Below are positions 16,397-29,058 of a DNA stretch of 38,968 nt, piece after piece. The stretch covers positions 1 to 38,968 of the forward strand of contig JANQNW010000026.1 in assembly GCA_028279375.1 (NCBI GenBank), given 5' to 3'. The DNA is from Phycisphaerales bacterium. Its GTDB lineage: Bacteria; Planctomycetota; Phycisphaerae; Phycisphaerales; UBA1924. Position numbers and translations under genes: made by a program. Position 1 is the stretch's first letter. Every line of letters begins with the position of its first letter. A model generated the notes under the pieces. That model was not told the origin of the DNA. It did not search any database and saw nothing but the letters and a program-made list of their open reading frames with translations.

Positions 16397-17036
16397 AACG
16401 ACGAAGCGGACAGCATTCGTTCAACAACCAAGTCGTCCGCAGAATCTCTCGAAGATACCACCGAGCTTCCGCGCTCAGACCCAAGGCCGCTCTGAGCCAA
16501 GCTCTTTCCGAACGCCCGAATCGCACAGAAACACACACAGGTCTTCCTCCTTCCCTTCCCCTTCCCCCCTGGGTGGACCACCCGTCACCCCTCTGATCTC
16601 AGCTGTGCAGACTCAACACACAGTTGGTTCAGATGCTTCCTTCCTGCTGGCTCACGGCCAAGAACTCATGTGACGCCGGCGCTCGACCTGATCGACTGTT
16701 CTCACACACGCTGTCCATGACCAACACTCGCCGGGGACTCCCAGCACAGGGAAGGCGAGCCGACAGCTGAGCACGACTGATCACGACGAGCCCCGCGCAC
16801 AGATGGACGAATGATTCGCCCGTCACGCCGTGACCGACAACCCGGTCCTCCCACAAGCGCCTCCCAGGGCCGCGCGCACGCTGGTCACTCCTTCCCGACC
16901 GGGCTGCGCCGCGATAAGCGTCCTGTGGAGGCGTTTCTTGTGCGCGATCGTAAGGAAGATCTCTGTGAAGGCCGCAAGACACCAACGAATCGGTCACGAA
17001 CAACGACCGTTACTCCAGAGCAGTCTAAATAGCGCG
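16397..17036. other. 640-base region without recognisable gene
   Basis: Frames here (for example 16629-17003 on the minus strand) give arginine-rich translations with no family resemblance and no ribosome-binding site. I looked for tRNA, tmRNA, RNase P RNA and SRP RNA signatures without success. The region starts right after the hibernation factor stop and ends at the unknown membrane protein gene. A 29-base pyrimidine run occurs at 16542-16570. It may contain an untranslated RNA or decayed DNA left by insertion of the neighbouring genes. Confidence 0.4.
16542..16570 (+). repeat. Uninterrupted 29-base pyrimidine tract
   Basis: A run of only C and T on the plus strand, built from TCC/TTCC units and ending in a six-C run. 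Such runs can form triplex-like structures or bind RNA-chaperone factors, but no function can be assigned here. It stands out because the surrounding DNA has mixed composition. Confidence 0.7.
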
Positions 17037-17231
17037 CTATAGGTCTGCTGTCGGAGTTAACCCGCGTCGAGCAATCGGCACTGCGTAAACGCATGTCATC
17101 AAAAGTGCATAGGGTGGCACCGTCGCGCCTGCAATGATCGCGATCATTGGAGCGGCGCCCACGAGCATTGCGGAGACACAAATCCCACAGCGAACCCAAC
17201 TCGGAACCGGCCACTTCTCGGCACTATTCAT
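17037..17231 (-). CDS. Small predicted membrane protein, unknown
   Basis: A 64-aa protein with two hydrophobic segments (about residues 14-35 and 39-53) and no known motif. Its ATG overlaps the stop of the 149-aa gene by four bases (ATGA), a layout typical of translational coupling, which is the main reason to accept it. A two-helix hairpin in the membrane is likely. I do not recognise the family. Small membrane proteins next to nuclease-like genes occur in defence and toxin systems, but that is only context. Confidence 0.5.
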   Translation of the reverse strand: MNSAEKWPVPSWVRCGICVSAMLVGAAPMIAIIAGATVPPYALLMTCVYAVPIARRGLTPTADL

Positions 17232-17677
17232 CGAGTCACCGCCGTTTCATCCAGAGCATTCAGCATCTTACTGGCGAGAGCGCATGACTCTTCGGCCTCT
17301 GAGAGTCTCTTGTCAACCTCTTCGGCGACGGCGTTCACAAGTGCGGGGAGCTTCGGAAACGTTAGTAGCTTGAGCTCTCGCGATGAATTTGACCATGGCG
17401 TCGTGGACCATGACTCGGGGTCGTCGTCGAATCCAGTAACAACTGTCACACGGAATCGACCGCCGACTCTCCGATACGCGAGTGATGTAAAGACGGAGCA
17501 GCCGGCACCCGTATCCTCAGATTCGACGAGTACATCGGCGGGCACGCCCGCACTGCATTCGCGCGCCAAGAAACTCTCAACGCCTTTCACGACGCGAGCT
17601 GCTGAATCCGAGATCGAGTTAAGGCGGCTGGTTGATTTGCGCAGGGTCTCCAGTGACCCTTCGATGGATCTCTCCAT
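17228..17677 (-). CDS. Unknown 149-aa protein in accessory patch
   Basis: No family recognised. The first 40 residues are predicted helical and polar (MERSIEGSLETLRKSTSRLN). A central part is strand-rich (SVFTSLAYRRVGGRFRVTVVTGF) and is followed by an acidic DDDPESW loop. The end is again helical (LPALVNAVAEEVDKRLSEAEESCALASKMLNAL). The alternation suggests a compact alpha-beta domain flanked by helices, presumably cytoplasmic. AGGAAGG lies nine bases ahead of the ATG. The stop overlaps the start of the 64-aa membrane protein, so the two are coupled. The nuclease-like gene lies 214 bases upstream on the same strand. Base composition is lower in GC than in flanking housekeeping genes, consistent with transfer. 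Confidence 0.65.
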   Translation of the reverse strand: MERSIEGSLETLRKSTSRLNSISDSAARVVKGVESFLARECSAGVPADVLVESEDTGAGCSVFTSLAYRRVGGRFRVTVVTGFDDDPESWSTTPWSNSSRELKLLTFPKLPALVNAVAEEVDKRLSEAEESCALASKMLNALDETAVTR

Positions 17678-17891
17678 GGCTTCTGGCCTTCCTGGACCGG
17701 CTTGGTCCGCATGAGAATCCCGACCGTGTACGAGAGCGGTGGGGGGAGTTCTTAGCTCCGCTCGGAGAATGCTACTCGCGCGAGATCACAATTCTCAACA
17801 ACTGCCGCTCAAATTCGTATATCGGAGAGAGGGCTGGGATGGGTTCGGTCGCAACGGGATCAAGGTGAGGGCCGATTGAAACGATCAGCCT

Positions 17892-19436
17892 CTAACGAGC
17901 TTGAACTCGCACGGCCCGTAGTCGATCGTCGCTCGGAACGGGGAAGAGTGTTTGTAGCCAAGCTCCCACTTCGTCGCGTACCCAGTCTGGATACGGCAAC
18001 TTGTCTTGCGCTAGGTGGTTCCGAATGTGTGTGTCCCATTCACCAACGCTCGAATAATTGGCACCACGTCGTGCTTCAACAATTTCCTTGATCGACATGC
18101 CCGAATGGACAATATGCGTCACCAGGAGTTCTAGGTGCGAGATCGCCATGGTCTGAGGGATCAGTGAAAGTTCACCGATATCTTCCAGGTCGATCTGATC
18201 ATCTTCAGCTCTCGCCTTAATCACCTTTTCTACGAACCAGTTTGAATTGCAGAGTGGGGCAGCCTGCGGCACGACCGCGATTCCGAGCACCGTCGAGGTG
18301 TTGTCTCCGTTCCACTTCTCCGGATGGGTGTTCGAAAGGTTGCGGCTTGACTGGATGAGCTGCTGCCACGCTTCTACAACCCGGTTCGCATAGTTAGATG
18401 ATCGCAGAGCGTTTTCAGTCGGGAGAATCGGAAGCCGATCTGTCAACTTCGCCTCGACAAGCAAGAAGTCGTTTCCCACCGGTGCGATCAGATCGCATCT
18501 CCGAGCTTCTGAGTCGTCCTCAGGAACGGCCTCAAGAATGACCTCTTCACCGTCAGTGACTCTCTCGAGGAGATACTTAAGGTACTCTTCTACGCTCCTC
18601 GACAAAGAACTGCTCGCATCCCTATTCAGTTCATTGCGCATCCGAACGGGCCAATAGAAACTTGCTCTTGCGACTAGTCCTGGAATCGGAACCACCACGC
18701 TTGTGTCGGTGATTCGAACAAGGGGGAAGTCCAAGAAAGTCGAACGACACTGTCCCCTCAGATACTGCCTCTCGAAATCGGTGCGCCTTTCCCGGTAGAG
18801 GTTTCCTCGTTCGCTGGATCTTAGAGATAGGCGGTCTAGGAACTGAAGAGCAACCGCCTCCGAGACGAAGCCCTTCGAAATCCGGGCAAGATCTTTGATA
18901 TCAATGACGGGCGAGCGATCAGCGGCCTTCGCCAAGTGGGCGCTTGCGAGACACAAGTAAGCCCATTGCATTAGATCCATGCCTGTGTGCGCTGCGAAAG
19001 CACTGCGAAAAGGTTGATTGCTCGGGCTCTCCTCAAATATCTTCTTTATCCTCAGGATGTCGAACGACAGAATGTCATCCTGAAGCAGAAGTTGTTGCCT
19101 AGCCATCGACTGGATGAAGAGGTCGAGATCCTCTTCGACTTCAAGCGCGTGAAGCTGGAATAGATCCGTGCGATCGAACAGATGATTGAATATTCGATTC
19201 AGTTGGCGATCGGTGATCGCGTCCCTGTAGAATCTGCGGTGGTAGGCGCCCGAAGCCTCAATCGCCCTCGCGACAACATGCGGCGGCGACATCTCAGGAC
19301 GATTCTTGCCCTGATAGTACTTGTGGCGGTTGGCAACCGAGATCACAACAGAGTCAGGATCGACGCGCGCAACGAGGTTCTCAAGCTCGGATTCAGCCCG
19401 AATCTCTGCTAGTCTCGAGCTCGCTAGATCTGCCAC
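17892..19436 (-). CDS. Protein with PD-(D/E)XK nuclease signature
   Basis: A protein of about 514 aa if it starts at the GTG at 19436, just behind the icd stop; the frame is open from 19493, but that start would overlap icd. The first 270 residues are mostly helical and not recognised. Numbered from the GTG, a helix VEEYLKYLLERV (Glu283/284) precedes a strand RCDLIAPVGNDFLLVEAKL, giving Asp315 and Glu328-x-Lys330, the core pattern of PD-(D/E)XK nucleases. The helix ANRVVEAWQQLIQSS behind it also fits. The fold is used by restriction enzymes, phage-defence nucleases and repair enzymes. Codon use is less GC-rich than in neighbours, with uncommon codons such as AGA and CTA. I cannot name the family; a role in defence is an inference. 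Confidence 0.7.
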   Translation of the reverse strand: MADLASSRLAEIRAESELENLVARVDPDSVVISVANRHKYYQGKNRPEMSPPHVVARAIEASGAYHRRFYRDAITDRQLNRIFNHLFDRTDLFQLHALEVEEDLDLFIQSMARQQLLLQDDILSFDILRIKKIFEESPSNQPFRSAFAAHTGMDLMQWAYLCLASAHLAKAADRSPVIDIKDLARISKGFVSEAVALQFLDRLSLRSSERGNLYRERRTDFERQYLRGQCRSTFLDFPLVRITDTSVVVPIPGLVARASFYWPVRMRNELNRDASSSLSRSVEEYLKYLLERVTDGEEVILEAVPEDDSEARRCDLIAPVGNDFLLVEAKLTDRLPILPTENALRSSNYANRVVEAWQQLIQSSRNLSNTHPEKWNGDNTSTVLGIAVVPQAAPLCNSNWFVEKVIKARAEDDQIDLEDIGELSLIPQTMAISHLELLVTHIVHSGMSIKEIVEARRGANYSSVGEWDTHIRNHLAQDKLPYPDWVRDEVGAWLQTLFPVPSDDRLRAVRVQAR

Positions 19437-19455
19437 TGCTACTGAGATGCGGCCC

Positions 19456-20685
19456 TTACCCCATCTCCTCCACAACCCGCTTCCCAAACTCACTGCACTT
19501 CACCAGCGAAGCTCCCTCCATCAAACGATGGAAGTCATACGTCACCGTCTTCGCTGAAATCGCGCCCGCGATGCCCTTGATGATCAGGTCCGCGGCTTCC
19601 GTCCAGCCCATGTAACGGAACATCATCTCGCCCGACAGGATCACCGAGCCCGGGTTCACCTTGTCCTGGTCCGCGTACTTCGGCGCCGTGCCGTGCGTCG
19701 CCTCGAAGATCGCGTGGCCCGTGTCGTAGTTGATGTTCGCGCCCGGCGCGATGCCGATGCCGCCGACGCAGGCGGCAAGCGCATCGGAGATGTAATCGCC
19801 GTTGAGGTTCATCGTCGCGATCACGTCGTACTCAGCCGGTCGCGTCAGAAGCTGCTGCAGGAAGGCGTCCGCGATCACATCCTTCACGATGATCTCGCCG
19901 CCGCCGGATGTCTTGATCACCTGCCACGGCCCGCCGTCGAGGTCCTGCGCGCCGAACTCCTTCTTCGCCAGGGCGTAGCCCCAGTCGCGGAAGGCGCCCT
20001 CGGTGAACTTCATGATGTTGCCCTTGTGGACGAGCGTCACACTCGGGCGGTTGTTGTCGATCGCGTAACGGATCGAGGCGCGCACGAGGCGCTCGGTGCC
20101 CTCGCGCGAGATGGGCTTGATGCCGAAGCCGGCCGTCTCGGGGAAGCGCACCTTCTTGAACTGCTCGGGAAACGTCTCGGCGAGGACCTTCTTGAACTGC
20201 TTGTTGTCCTCGGCGCCGTCCTCGAACTCGATGCCGGCGTAGATGTCCTCCGAGTTCTCACGGAAGATCACCATGTCCGTCAGCTCCGGCGCCTTCACCG
20301 GCGAGGGCACGCCCTCGAACCAGCGCACCGGGCGGAGGCACGTGTAGAGATCAAGGATCTGCCGCAGCGCGACGTTGAGGGAGCGAATGCCGCCGCCGAC
20401 GGGCGTCGTCAGCGGACCCTTGATGCCGACGAGATAGGTTCTGAATGCTTCGAGCGTCGCATCCGGAAGCCAGTCGCCTGACTCTTTGAAGGATTTCTCG
20501 CCGGCCGCGACCTCGCGCCAGTTGACCTTGCGCTGTCCGGAGTACGCCTTCTCGACCGCCGCGTTGAAGACATGCACGCTGGCGCGCCAGATGTCAGGAC
20601 CCGTGCCATCGCCCTCGATGAACGGAATGACGGGATGATCGGGGACGTTCAGGCCCTTGTCGGTCATGGTGATCGACGTGGTCAT
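19456..20685 (-). CDS. icd: NADP-dependent isocitrate dehydrogenase
   Basis: A 409-aa enzyme of the TCA cycle converting isocitrate to 2-oxoglutarate and CO2 with reduction of NADP. It has the substrate-binding segment [21 protein letters not shown], whose Ser102 corresponds to the serine phosphorylated in the E. coli enzyme, followed by [11 protein letters not shown]. The acidic metal-binding region is seen in [18 protein letters not shown] preference is indicated by [17 protein letters not shown], with Lys and Tyr at the positions that bind the 2'-phosphate. The ATG at 20685 has AGGAG ten bases upstream; the frame stays open farther but without family similarity. Length matches the bacterial homodimeric type. 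The nuclease-like gene begins directly behind its stop. Confidence 0.96.
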   Translation of the reverse strand: MTTSITMTDKGLNVPDHPVIPFIEGDGTGPDIWRASVHVFNAAVEKAYSGQRKVNWREVAAGEKSFKESGDWLPDATLEAFRTYLVGIKGPLTTPVGGGIRSLNVALRQILDLYTCLRPVRWFEGVPSPVKAPELTDMVIFRENSEDIYAGIEFEDGAEDNKQFKKVLAETFPEQFKKVRFPETAGFGIKPISREGTERLVRASIRYAIDNNRPSVTLVHKGNIMKFTEGAFRDWGYALAKKEFGAQDLDGGPWQVIKTSGGGEIIVKDVIADAFLQQLLTRPAEYDVIATMNLNGDYISDALAACVGGIGIAPGANINYDTGHAIFEATHGTAPKYADQDKVNPGSVILSGEMMFRYMGWTEAADLIIKGIAGAISAKTVTYDFHRLMEGASLVKCSEFGKRVVEEMG

Positions 20686-20746
20686 GGCGGCGAAACTCCT
20701 GCGCGGGCGATTCCCTGCGCGATCGAAAGTGAACCGGATCTGTTGA

Positions 20747-22906
<2,160 letters not shown>

Positions 22907-23365
22907 ATGACCAAGCCTCGCATTGATCTTGGAAGGCCAGGCTACGGCGTCACCTGGAACGAATGGATGGGACGCACGGGCGAAGCCGCCATGCGCGCGC
23001 TCGAGAAGTCGGACTGCGAGGGACTGAACCTCGTCGTCACGCTCACGGACGGGCGCAGGATCAATGTTCGCAACACCGACGTGCATACGCATGACTCCGG
23101 AGACGAATCCGAGGTTGCGCTCATCACCGGTTACGTCTTCATCGGTCACTACGCGGCCGTTGAGGACGATGACCGGATCGTGTCCCTGGCGGTGACGCCG
23201 GACATGATCGCCAGTGTCGAGTGGATGCGCGTGCCGGACTCACAGCGTTTCGGCTTCCGGGGCCCCCATGAGTTCGCGTCGAACACGCGTGAAGTCAACG
23301 ATCATCTGCCGAGCGGCACCGTGTCCCTCGTGCAGACAACTGAACTCGCTGAAGAAGCGAACTGA
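22907..23365 (+). CDS. Unknown 152-aa protein between groEL1 and groES
   Basis: I do not recognise this family. The ATG follows the groEL1 TAA with no gap (TAAATG), which suggests translational coupling or reinitiation. The N-terminus (GRPGYGVTWNEWMGRTGEAAMRALEKS) looks helical. It is followed by strand-rich sequence: LNLVVTLTDGRRINVRNTDVHTH, ALITGYVFIGHYAAVED and RIVSLAVTPDMIASVEWMR. That is the pattern of a small beta barrel or SH3/Sm-like fold. The rest is polar and ends in QTTELAEEAN. There is no signal peptide or membrane segment, so it should be cytoplasmic. Its position inside a chaperonin operon suggests a regulator, co-chaperone or client adaptor, but no direct evidence supports any of these. 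Confidence 0.8.
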   Translation: MTKPRIDLGRPGYGVTWNEWMGRTGEAAMRALEKSDCEGLNLVVTLTDGRRINVRNTDVHTHDSGDESEVALITGYVFIGHYAAVEDDDRIVSLAVTPDMIASVEWMRVPDSQRFGFRGPHEFASNTREVNDHLPSGTVSLVQTTELAEEAN

Positions 23366-23399
23366 ACGAAACACACCACGGGTTGTCATATGACGCCCG

Positions 23400-23416
23400 T
23401 TCGATTGGAGATCGAA
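23400..23416 (+). promoter_or_regulatory. Hairpin presenting the groES ribosome-binding site
   Basis: TTCGAT and ATCGAA form a perfect six-base-pair stem whose five-base loop is TGGAG, the probable ribosome-binding site of groES, three bases before its ATG. The purines of the site would sit in the loop, so folding might tune translation of groES relative to its neighbours. This is a structural prediction by eye only. Confidence 0.35.
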
Positions 23417-23419
23417 TCA

Positions 23420-23707
23420 ATGGCAGTCAAACCTCTCGAAGATCGAGTCCTCGTCAAGCCCGTCGAGGCCGCCACGCAGACGGCCTCCGGCATCTTCCTT
23501 CCCGAGTCCTCCAAGGAGAAGCCCGTCACCGGCAAGGTCGTCGCGGTTGGTCCCGGTAAGCGACTCGGCAACGGCGAACTCGCCAGCATGAGCCTCAAGA
23601 AGGGCGACACCGTTGTCTACGGCAAGTACTCGGGCTCCGAGATCGAGGTCAAGGGCGTCAGCCATCTCATCCTGCGTGAGACCGAAGTCCTCGGCGTCGT
23701 CGACTGA
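23420..23707 (+). CDS. groS: Co-chaperonin GroES
   Basis: A 95-aa Hsp10 forming the heptameric lid of GroEL. It begins MAVKPLEDRVLVKPVEAATQ, followed by the mobile loop TASGIFLPESSKEKPVTGKVVAVGPG and the VVYGKYSGSEIEVKG segment near the end. The core motifs and length match the family closely. An in-frame ATG at 23390 would add ten residues outside the family, and the start at 23420 has TGGAG upstream. It lies between the two groEL genes, 54 bases after the 152-aa gene and 33 bases before groEL2, so it can serve both chaperonins. Confidence 0.96.
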   Translation: MAVKPLEDRVLVKPVEAATQTASGIFLPESSKEKPVTGKVVAVGPGKRLGNGELASMSLKKGDTVVYGKYSGSEIEVKGVSHLILRETEVLGVVD

Positions 23708-23740
23708 TCAACGAACAAGCACACGAACGAGAGAACCACA

Positions 23741-25354
23741 ATGTCCAGCAAACAGTTGATGTTCGACGACTCCGCCCGCGTCGAGATGAAGCAGGGCGTC
23801 GAGCGCCTTGCACGGGCCGTCAAGGTCACCATGGGCCCGACCGGTCGCAACGTCGTCATTCAGAAGTCCTTCGGCGGTCCTTCCGTCACGAAGGACGGCG
23901 TCAGCGTCGCCAAGGAGATCTCACTCCCCGAGGCGTTCGAGAACATGGGCGCCAAGATGGTCAACGAGGTCGCCAAGAAGACCAATGACAAGGCCGGCGA
24001 CGGCACCACGTGCGCGACCGTCCTTGCCGAAGCCATCTTCAGCGAAGGCTTGCGTCACGTCACCGCCGGAGCCAACCCGGTCCAGCTCCAGCGCGGCATC
24101 AACGCCGCTGCCGAAGTCGCCGCCGATGCGCTCGACCTGATGTCGGTCAAGTGCAAGGGCAAGGCCGACTACAAGAAGATCGCGACGGTGTCCGCCAACA
24201 ACGATGAGGAGATCGGCGAGATCATCGCCGAGGCCATCGACCATGTCGGCGCCGACGGCGTCGTCGAGGTCGAAGAAGGCAAGAGCGCCGAGACGGTCCT
24301 CGACTATGTCGACGGCATGCAGTTCGACAAGGGCTACCTCTCGCCGTACTTCATGACCGATCCCAGCACCACCGAGTGCGTGCTCGAGGACGCGATCATC
24401 CTCATCCACGAGAAGAAGATCAGCAATCTCGCCGACTTCCTTCCGTTGCTGAACAAGGTTGCGGGCGGCGGCCAGCCGCTGCTCATCATCGCCGAGGATG
24501 TCGACTCCGAAGCGCTTGCGGCGCTCGTCGTCAATCGACTGCGCGGCGTGCTCAAGATCTGCGCCGTCAAGGCGCCGGGCTTCGGCGATCGGCGCAAGGC
24601 CATGCTCGGCGACATCGCCACGCTCACCGGCGGCACGTTCTTCAGCGAGGACCTGGGCCGCTCGCTCGAGTCCATCGAGCTCAAGGAGCTCGGCAGCGCG
24701 AAGAAGATCGTCATCACCAAGGACGACACGACAATCATCGAAGGCGCCGGTAAGAAGACCGAGATCAAGGCCCGCGCCGAGCAGATCCGCTCGCAGCACG
24801 ATCGCTCAACCAGTGACTACGACAAGGAGAAGCTCATGGAGCGCCTTGCGAAGCTCACCGGCGGCGTCGCCATCGTCAAGGTCGGCGCGCCGACCGAGAC
24901 AGCGATGAAGGAGCGGAAGGATCGCGTCGACGACGCGCTTGCCGCGACTCGCGCAGCCGCCCAGGAGGGCTATGTCCCCGGCGGCGGCGTCGCGCTGCTT
25001 CGCACGCAGGACGCGATCGAAGCGGGTCGCAAGAAGGCGAAGGGCGACGAGAAGTTCGGCTTTGACATCGTCTTCCGCGCCGTTGAGTCGCCCTGCTTCC
25101 AGATCGCCGAGAACGCCGGCGTCGATGGCGACCTCGTCGTCGAGAGAGTCAAGGCGCTGCCGAAGAACCAGGGCTTCAACGCGCTCGAAGAGTCCTACAC
25201 CGACCTCGTGAAGGCTGGCGTTATCGATCCCGCGCTCGTCGCCAAGACGGCGCTCATCAACGCCGCCTCCGTCGCGGGCCTCATGCTCACGACGAATGTG
25301 CTCATCTCCGAACTCAAGGATGAGGCGGACGCCGAGGTCGGCGCCGTGAGTTGA
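23741..25354 (+). CDS. groL: Chaperonin GroEL, copy 2, without GGM tail
   Basis: A 537-aa Hsp60 paralogue of the copy at 21146. It has [43 protein letters not shown] with the canonical apical Tyr-Phe, [15 protein letters not shown], and the ATPase aspartate in [16 protein letters not shown]. It lacks the extra equatorial segment of copy 1 and ends [11 protein letters not shown] without any GGM repeats. Planctomycetes commonly carry several groEL genes, and loss of the GGM tail is often taken as a sign of functional divergence in additional copies. The apical surface is nonetheless the more classical of the two here. A GC-rich stem-loop follows the stop before dnaJ. Confidence 0.97.
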   Translation: MSSKQLMFDDSARVEMKQGVERLARAVKVTMGPTGRNVVIQKSFGGPSVTKDGVSVAKEISLPEAFENMGAKMVNEVAKKTNDKAGDGTTCATVLAEAIFSEGLRHVTAGANPVQLQRGINAAAEVAADALDLMSVKCKGKADYKKIATVSANNDEEIGEIIAEAIDHVGADGVVEVEEGKSAETVLDYVDGMQFDKGYLSPYFMTDPSTTECVLEDAIILIHEKKISNLADFLPLLNKVAGGGQPLLIIAEDVDSEALAALVVNRLRGVLKICAVKAPGFGDRRKAMLGDIATLTGGTFFSEDLGRSLESIELKELGSAKKIVITKDDTTIIEGAGKKTEIKARAEQIRSQHDRSTSDYDKEKLMERLAKLTGGVAIVKVGAPTETAMKERKDRVDDALAATRAAAQEGYVPGGGVALLRTQDAIEAGRKKAKGDEKFGFDIVFRAVESPCFQIAENAGVDGDLVVERVKALPKNQGFNALEESYTDLVKAGVIDPALVAKTALINAASVAGLMLTTNVLISELKDEADAEVGAVS

Positions 25355-27246
<1,892 letters not shown>

Positions 27247-27252
27247 TCAGCG

Positions 27253-27576
27253 ATGCCGACGTACGACTATCGCTGCAATGCCTGCGGCCACGAGTTCGAA
27301 CTCTTCCAGTCGATGAGTGACAGCGTCAAGCGCAAGTGCCCCGCCTGCGGGAAGCTCGCGCTCGAGCGACTCATCGGGACGGGCGCCGCGGTCATCTTCA
27401 AGGGTTCCGGTTTCTACGAGACCGACTACCGCTCGGACTCCTACAAGAAGGGCGCCGAGGCGGACAAGAAATCGAAGTCGGACACGGCAGGCGACAAGAA
27501 GAAATCTGACTCGAAGAAGCCTGAGAAGAAGTCCGGCGCCGATTCGAAGAAGAAGAAATCGTCTTCCGACTCCTGA
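27253..27576 (+). CDS. FmdB-family zinc-ribbon protein
   Basis: A 107-aa protein. The first 40 residues are a zinc ribbon, MPTYDYRCNACGHEFELFQS with Cys8 and Cys11, then KRKCPACGKL with Cys29 and Cys32. This is the FmdB pattern seen in many bacteria as a small regulatory or rRNA-related domain. A conserved IIFKGSGFYETDY-like stretch follows (here VIFKGSGFYETDYR). From about residue 65 the protein is a lysine/serine/aspartate-rich, probably disordered tail. It starts six bases after grpE on the same strand and is probably translated with it. The function of the family is unclear; the position suggests a stress-response link. Confidence 0.85.
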   Translation: MPTYDYRCNACGHEFELFQSMSDSVKRKCPACGKLALERLIGTGAAVIFKGSGFYETDYRSDSYKKGAEADKKSKSDTAGDKKKSDSKKPEKKSGADSKKKKSSSDS

Positions 27577-27651
27577 AGCGCAGCGCCGGCCGGCCTGCGC
27601 CGCTCCGGGTATCCTCCCGCCTGGTCAGGGCGATGCTCGGGAGACGCGCGA

Positions 27652-29052
27652 ATGACGCTCAGGGAAATCAACTCGCACGCATTCGCAGAAGCGGCGCTGC
27701 GAAGCGAGCGCACACGCACACGCGCCGTCATTGGCGTCCTCGTCGCGATGGTGCTCTTCGTGGTCTTTCGCGAATTCGCCGCGACCGGGGACGACGGCGG
27801 ACGGTCGCTGCAGGGGGGATGGTGGGCGATCGTCATTCTCGGCATCGCGATCGCCGTCGAATGCGTCCTCCTGCGCATGATTCATCTCGCTGCCCAGCGG
27901 CAGCGCGTTCCACCCGACTGGATCTGGACGGCGTCGCTCTCCTTTGAGTGCGCATTGCCGACCGTCGCGATCTTCGTATCGATGAATCTGCCGCACATCG
28001 GCCCGTACAAGGCCCTCTCGGGCCCGGCGCTGCTCGTCTACCTCATCTTCATCATCCTCTCGACGCTCCGCCTGCGTCCGCGCCTCTGCCTCGTCGGCGG
28101 CGTCGTCAGCGCTGGCGGGTTTCTTGCCGCGTGGACGTACACGCTGGCCAACTACTCGGTCGATGATCATCCAGGCGCGCTGACGATGCAGATCTACGCG
28201 ACCTACGCCTTCATGATCCTCGCCGGCGCCGCGTCGTGCGCCCTGCTCGCAGCGCAGATCCGCAATCACGTCGTCGCGGCGCTGAACGAAGCTGAAACGC
28301 AGCGCAAGATGGACAAGATCAAACGCGATCTCGACATCGCGCGCAGCATTCAACAGGGACTGCTCCCGAAGCAACCCCCGGAAGCGCCCGGCTACGACAT
28401 CGCCGGCTGGAACCTCCCTGCCGATGAGACCGGAGGCGACTATTTCGACTGGCAGGCGCTTCCCGAAGGGCGCGTCGCCCTGAGCCTTGCCGATGTCACC
28501 GGTCACGGCGTCGGTCCCGCCCTCGTCACCGCCGTCTGCCGGGCCTATTCGCGCGCCAGCCTCACCGGTGGCGATGATCTCGGCGAGCTCATGGATCGCA
28601 TCAACGATCTGCTCGTCGTTGATCTCCCTGACGATCGGTTCATCACGTTCGTTGTGGCGCTGCTCGACACGAACGACAACGCCGTCGATCTCCTCTCCGC
28701 CGGGCATGGACCCATCCTGCATTACTACGCGAAGACTGGTGAGGTCGAGGTCTTCGCCGCACAAGGTGTTCCGCTCGCCGTGATGCCGGACTTCGGCTAC
28801 GGCCCCGCGCGCCGTCATGACATGGCGCCCGGCGATGTCCTCATAATGCTCACCGATGGCTTCTTTGAATGGGCGGACGCAACAGGTCGCCAATACGGAT
28901 TGCAGAGGCTCGAGCAGTTCGTCGCTGATCACGCCGACGCGTCCGCGCAGGATCTCATCGACAGGCTCTATCAGGATGTGCTCGATTATGCCGGGGGCAC
29001 GGAACAGGATGACGACCTGACCGCCGTCGTCATCAAGCGCGATCGCACGTAA
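27652..29052 (+). CDS. Membrane RsbU-like PP2C phosphatase
   Basis: A 466-aa protein with about six membrane helices in the first 205 residues (for example VIGVLVAMVLFVVF, IVILGIAIAVECVLL, YLIFIILSTLRL and MILAGAASCALLAA), a short coiled-coil linker (EAETQRKMDKIKRDLDIARS) and a C-terminal SpoIIE/PP2C domain. The phosphatase has DETGGDYFDW, ADVTGHG (about 280), SAGHGPILHYY, LTDGFFEWAD and the terminal DDDLTAVVI. It shares the GLLPKQPPEAPGYDIAGWNLPADETGG organisation with the phosphatase at 7433, so the two phosphatase domains are homologous but have different sensory parts. The target is expected to be a phosphorylated STAS-domain antagonist, such as that encoded at 31164. The signal sensed by the membrane part is unknown. 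Confidence 0.88.
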   Translation: MTLREINSHAFAEAALRSERTRTRAVIGVLVAMVLFVVFREFAATGDDGGRSLQGGWWAIVILGIAIAVECVLLRMIHLAAQRQRVPPDWIWTASLSFECALPTVAIFVSMNLPHIGPYKALSGPALLVYLIFIILSTLRLRPRLCLVGGVVSAGGFLAAWTYTLANYSVDDHPGALTMQIYATYAFMILAGAASCALLAAQIRNHVVAALNEAETQRKMDKIKRDLDIARSIQQGLLPKQPPEAPGYDIAGWNLPADETGGDYFDWQALPEGRVALSLADVTGHGVGPALVTAVCRAYSRASLTGGDDLGELMDRINDLLVVDLPDDRFITFVVALLDTNDNAVDLLSAGHGPILHYYAKTGEVEVFAAQGVPLAVMPDFGYGPARRHDMAPGDVLIMLTDGFFEWADATGRQYGLQRLEQFVADHADASAQDLIDRLYQDVLDYAGGTEQDDDLTAVVIKRDRT

Positions 29053-29058
29053 GCGCCG

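Noticed and set aside
16630..16649. Minus-strand GGAAGGAAGCA resembling the SRP RNA apical loop
   Set aside because: The matching 5' side (CAGG-N-CC before GGAA) is missing and the closing pairs do not form, so an SRP RNA is not supported.
16629..17003. Minus-strand frame of 124 codons
   Set aside because: No ribosome-binding site, no motif, mixed arginine- and serine-rich translation, and overlapping frames of similar length in other phases.
19437..19493. Upstream extension of the nuclease-like gene
   Set aside because: It would overlap the icd end and has no ribosome-binding site; the extra residues come from icd codons read in another frame.
27625..28932. Minus-strand frame of 435 codons
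   Set aside because: Antisense to the RsbU-like phosphatase gene; no ribosome-binding site or recognisable motif.
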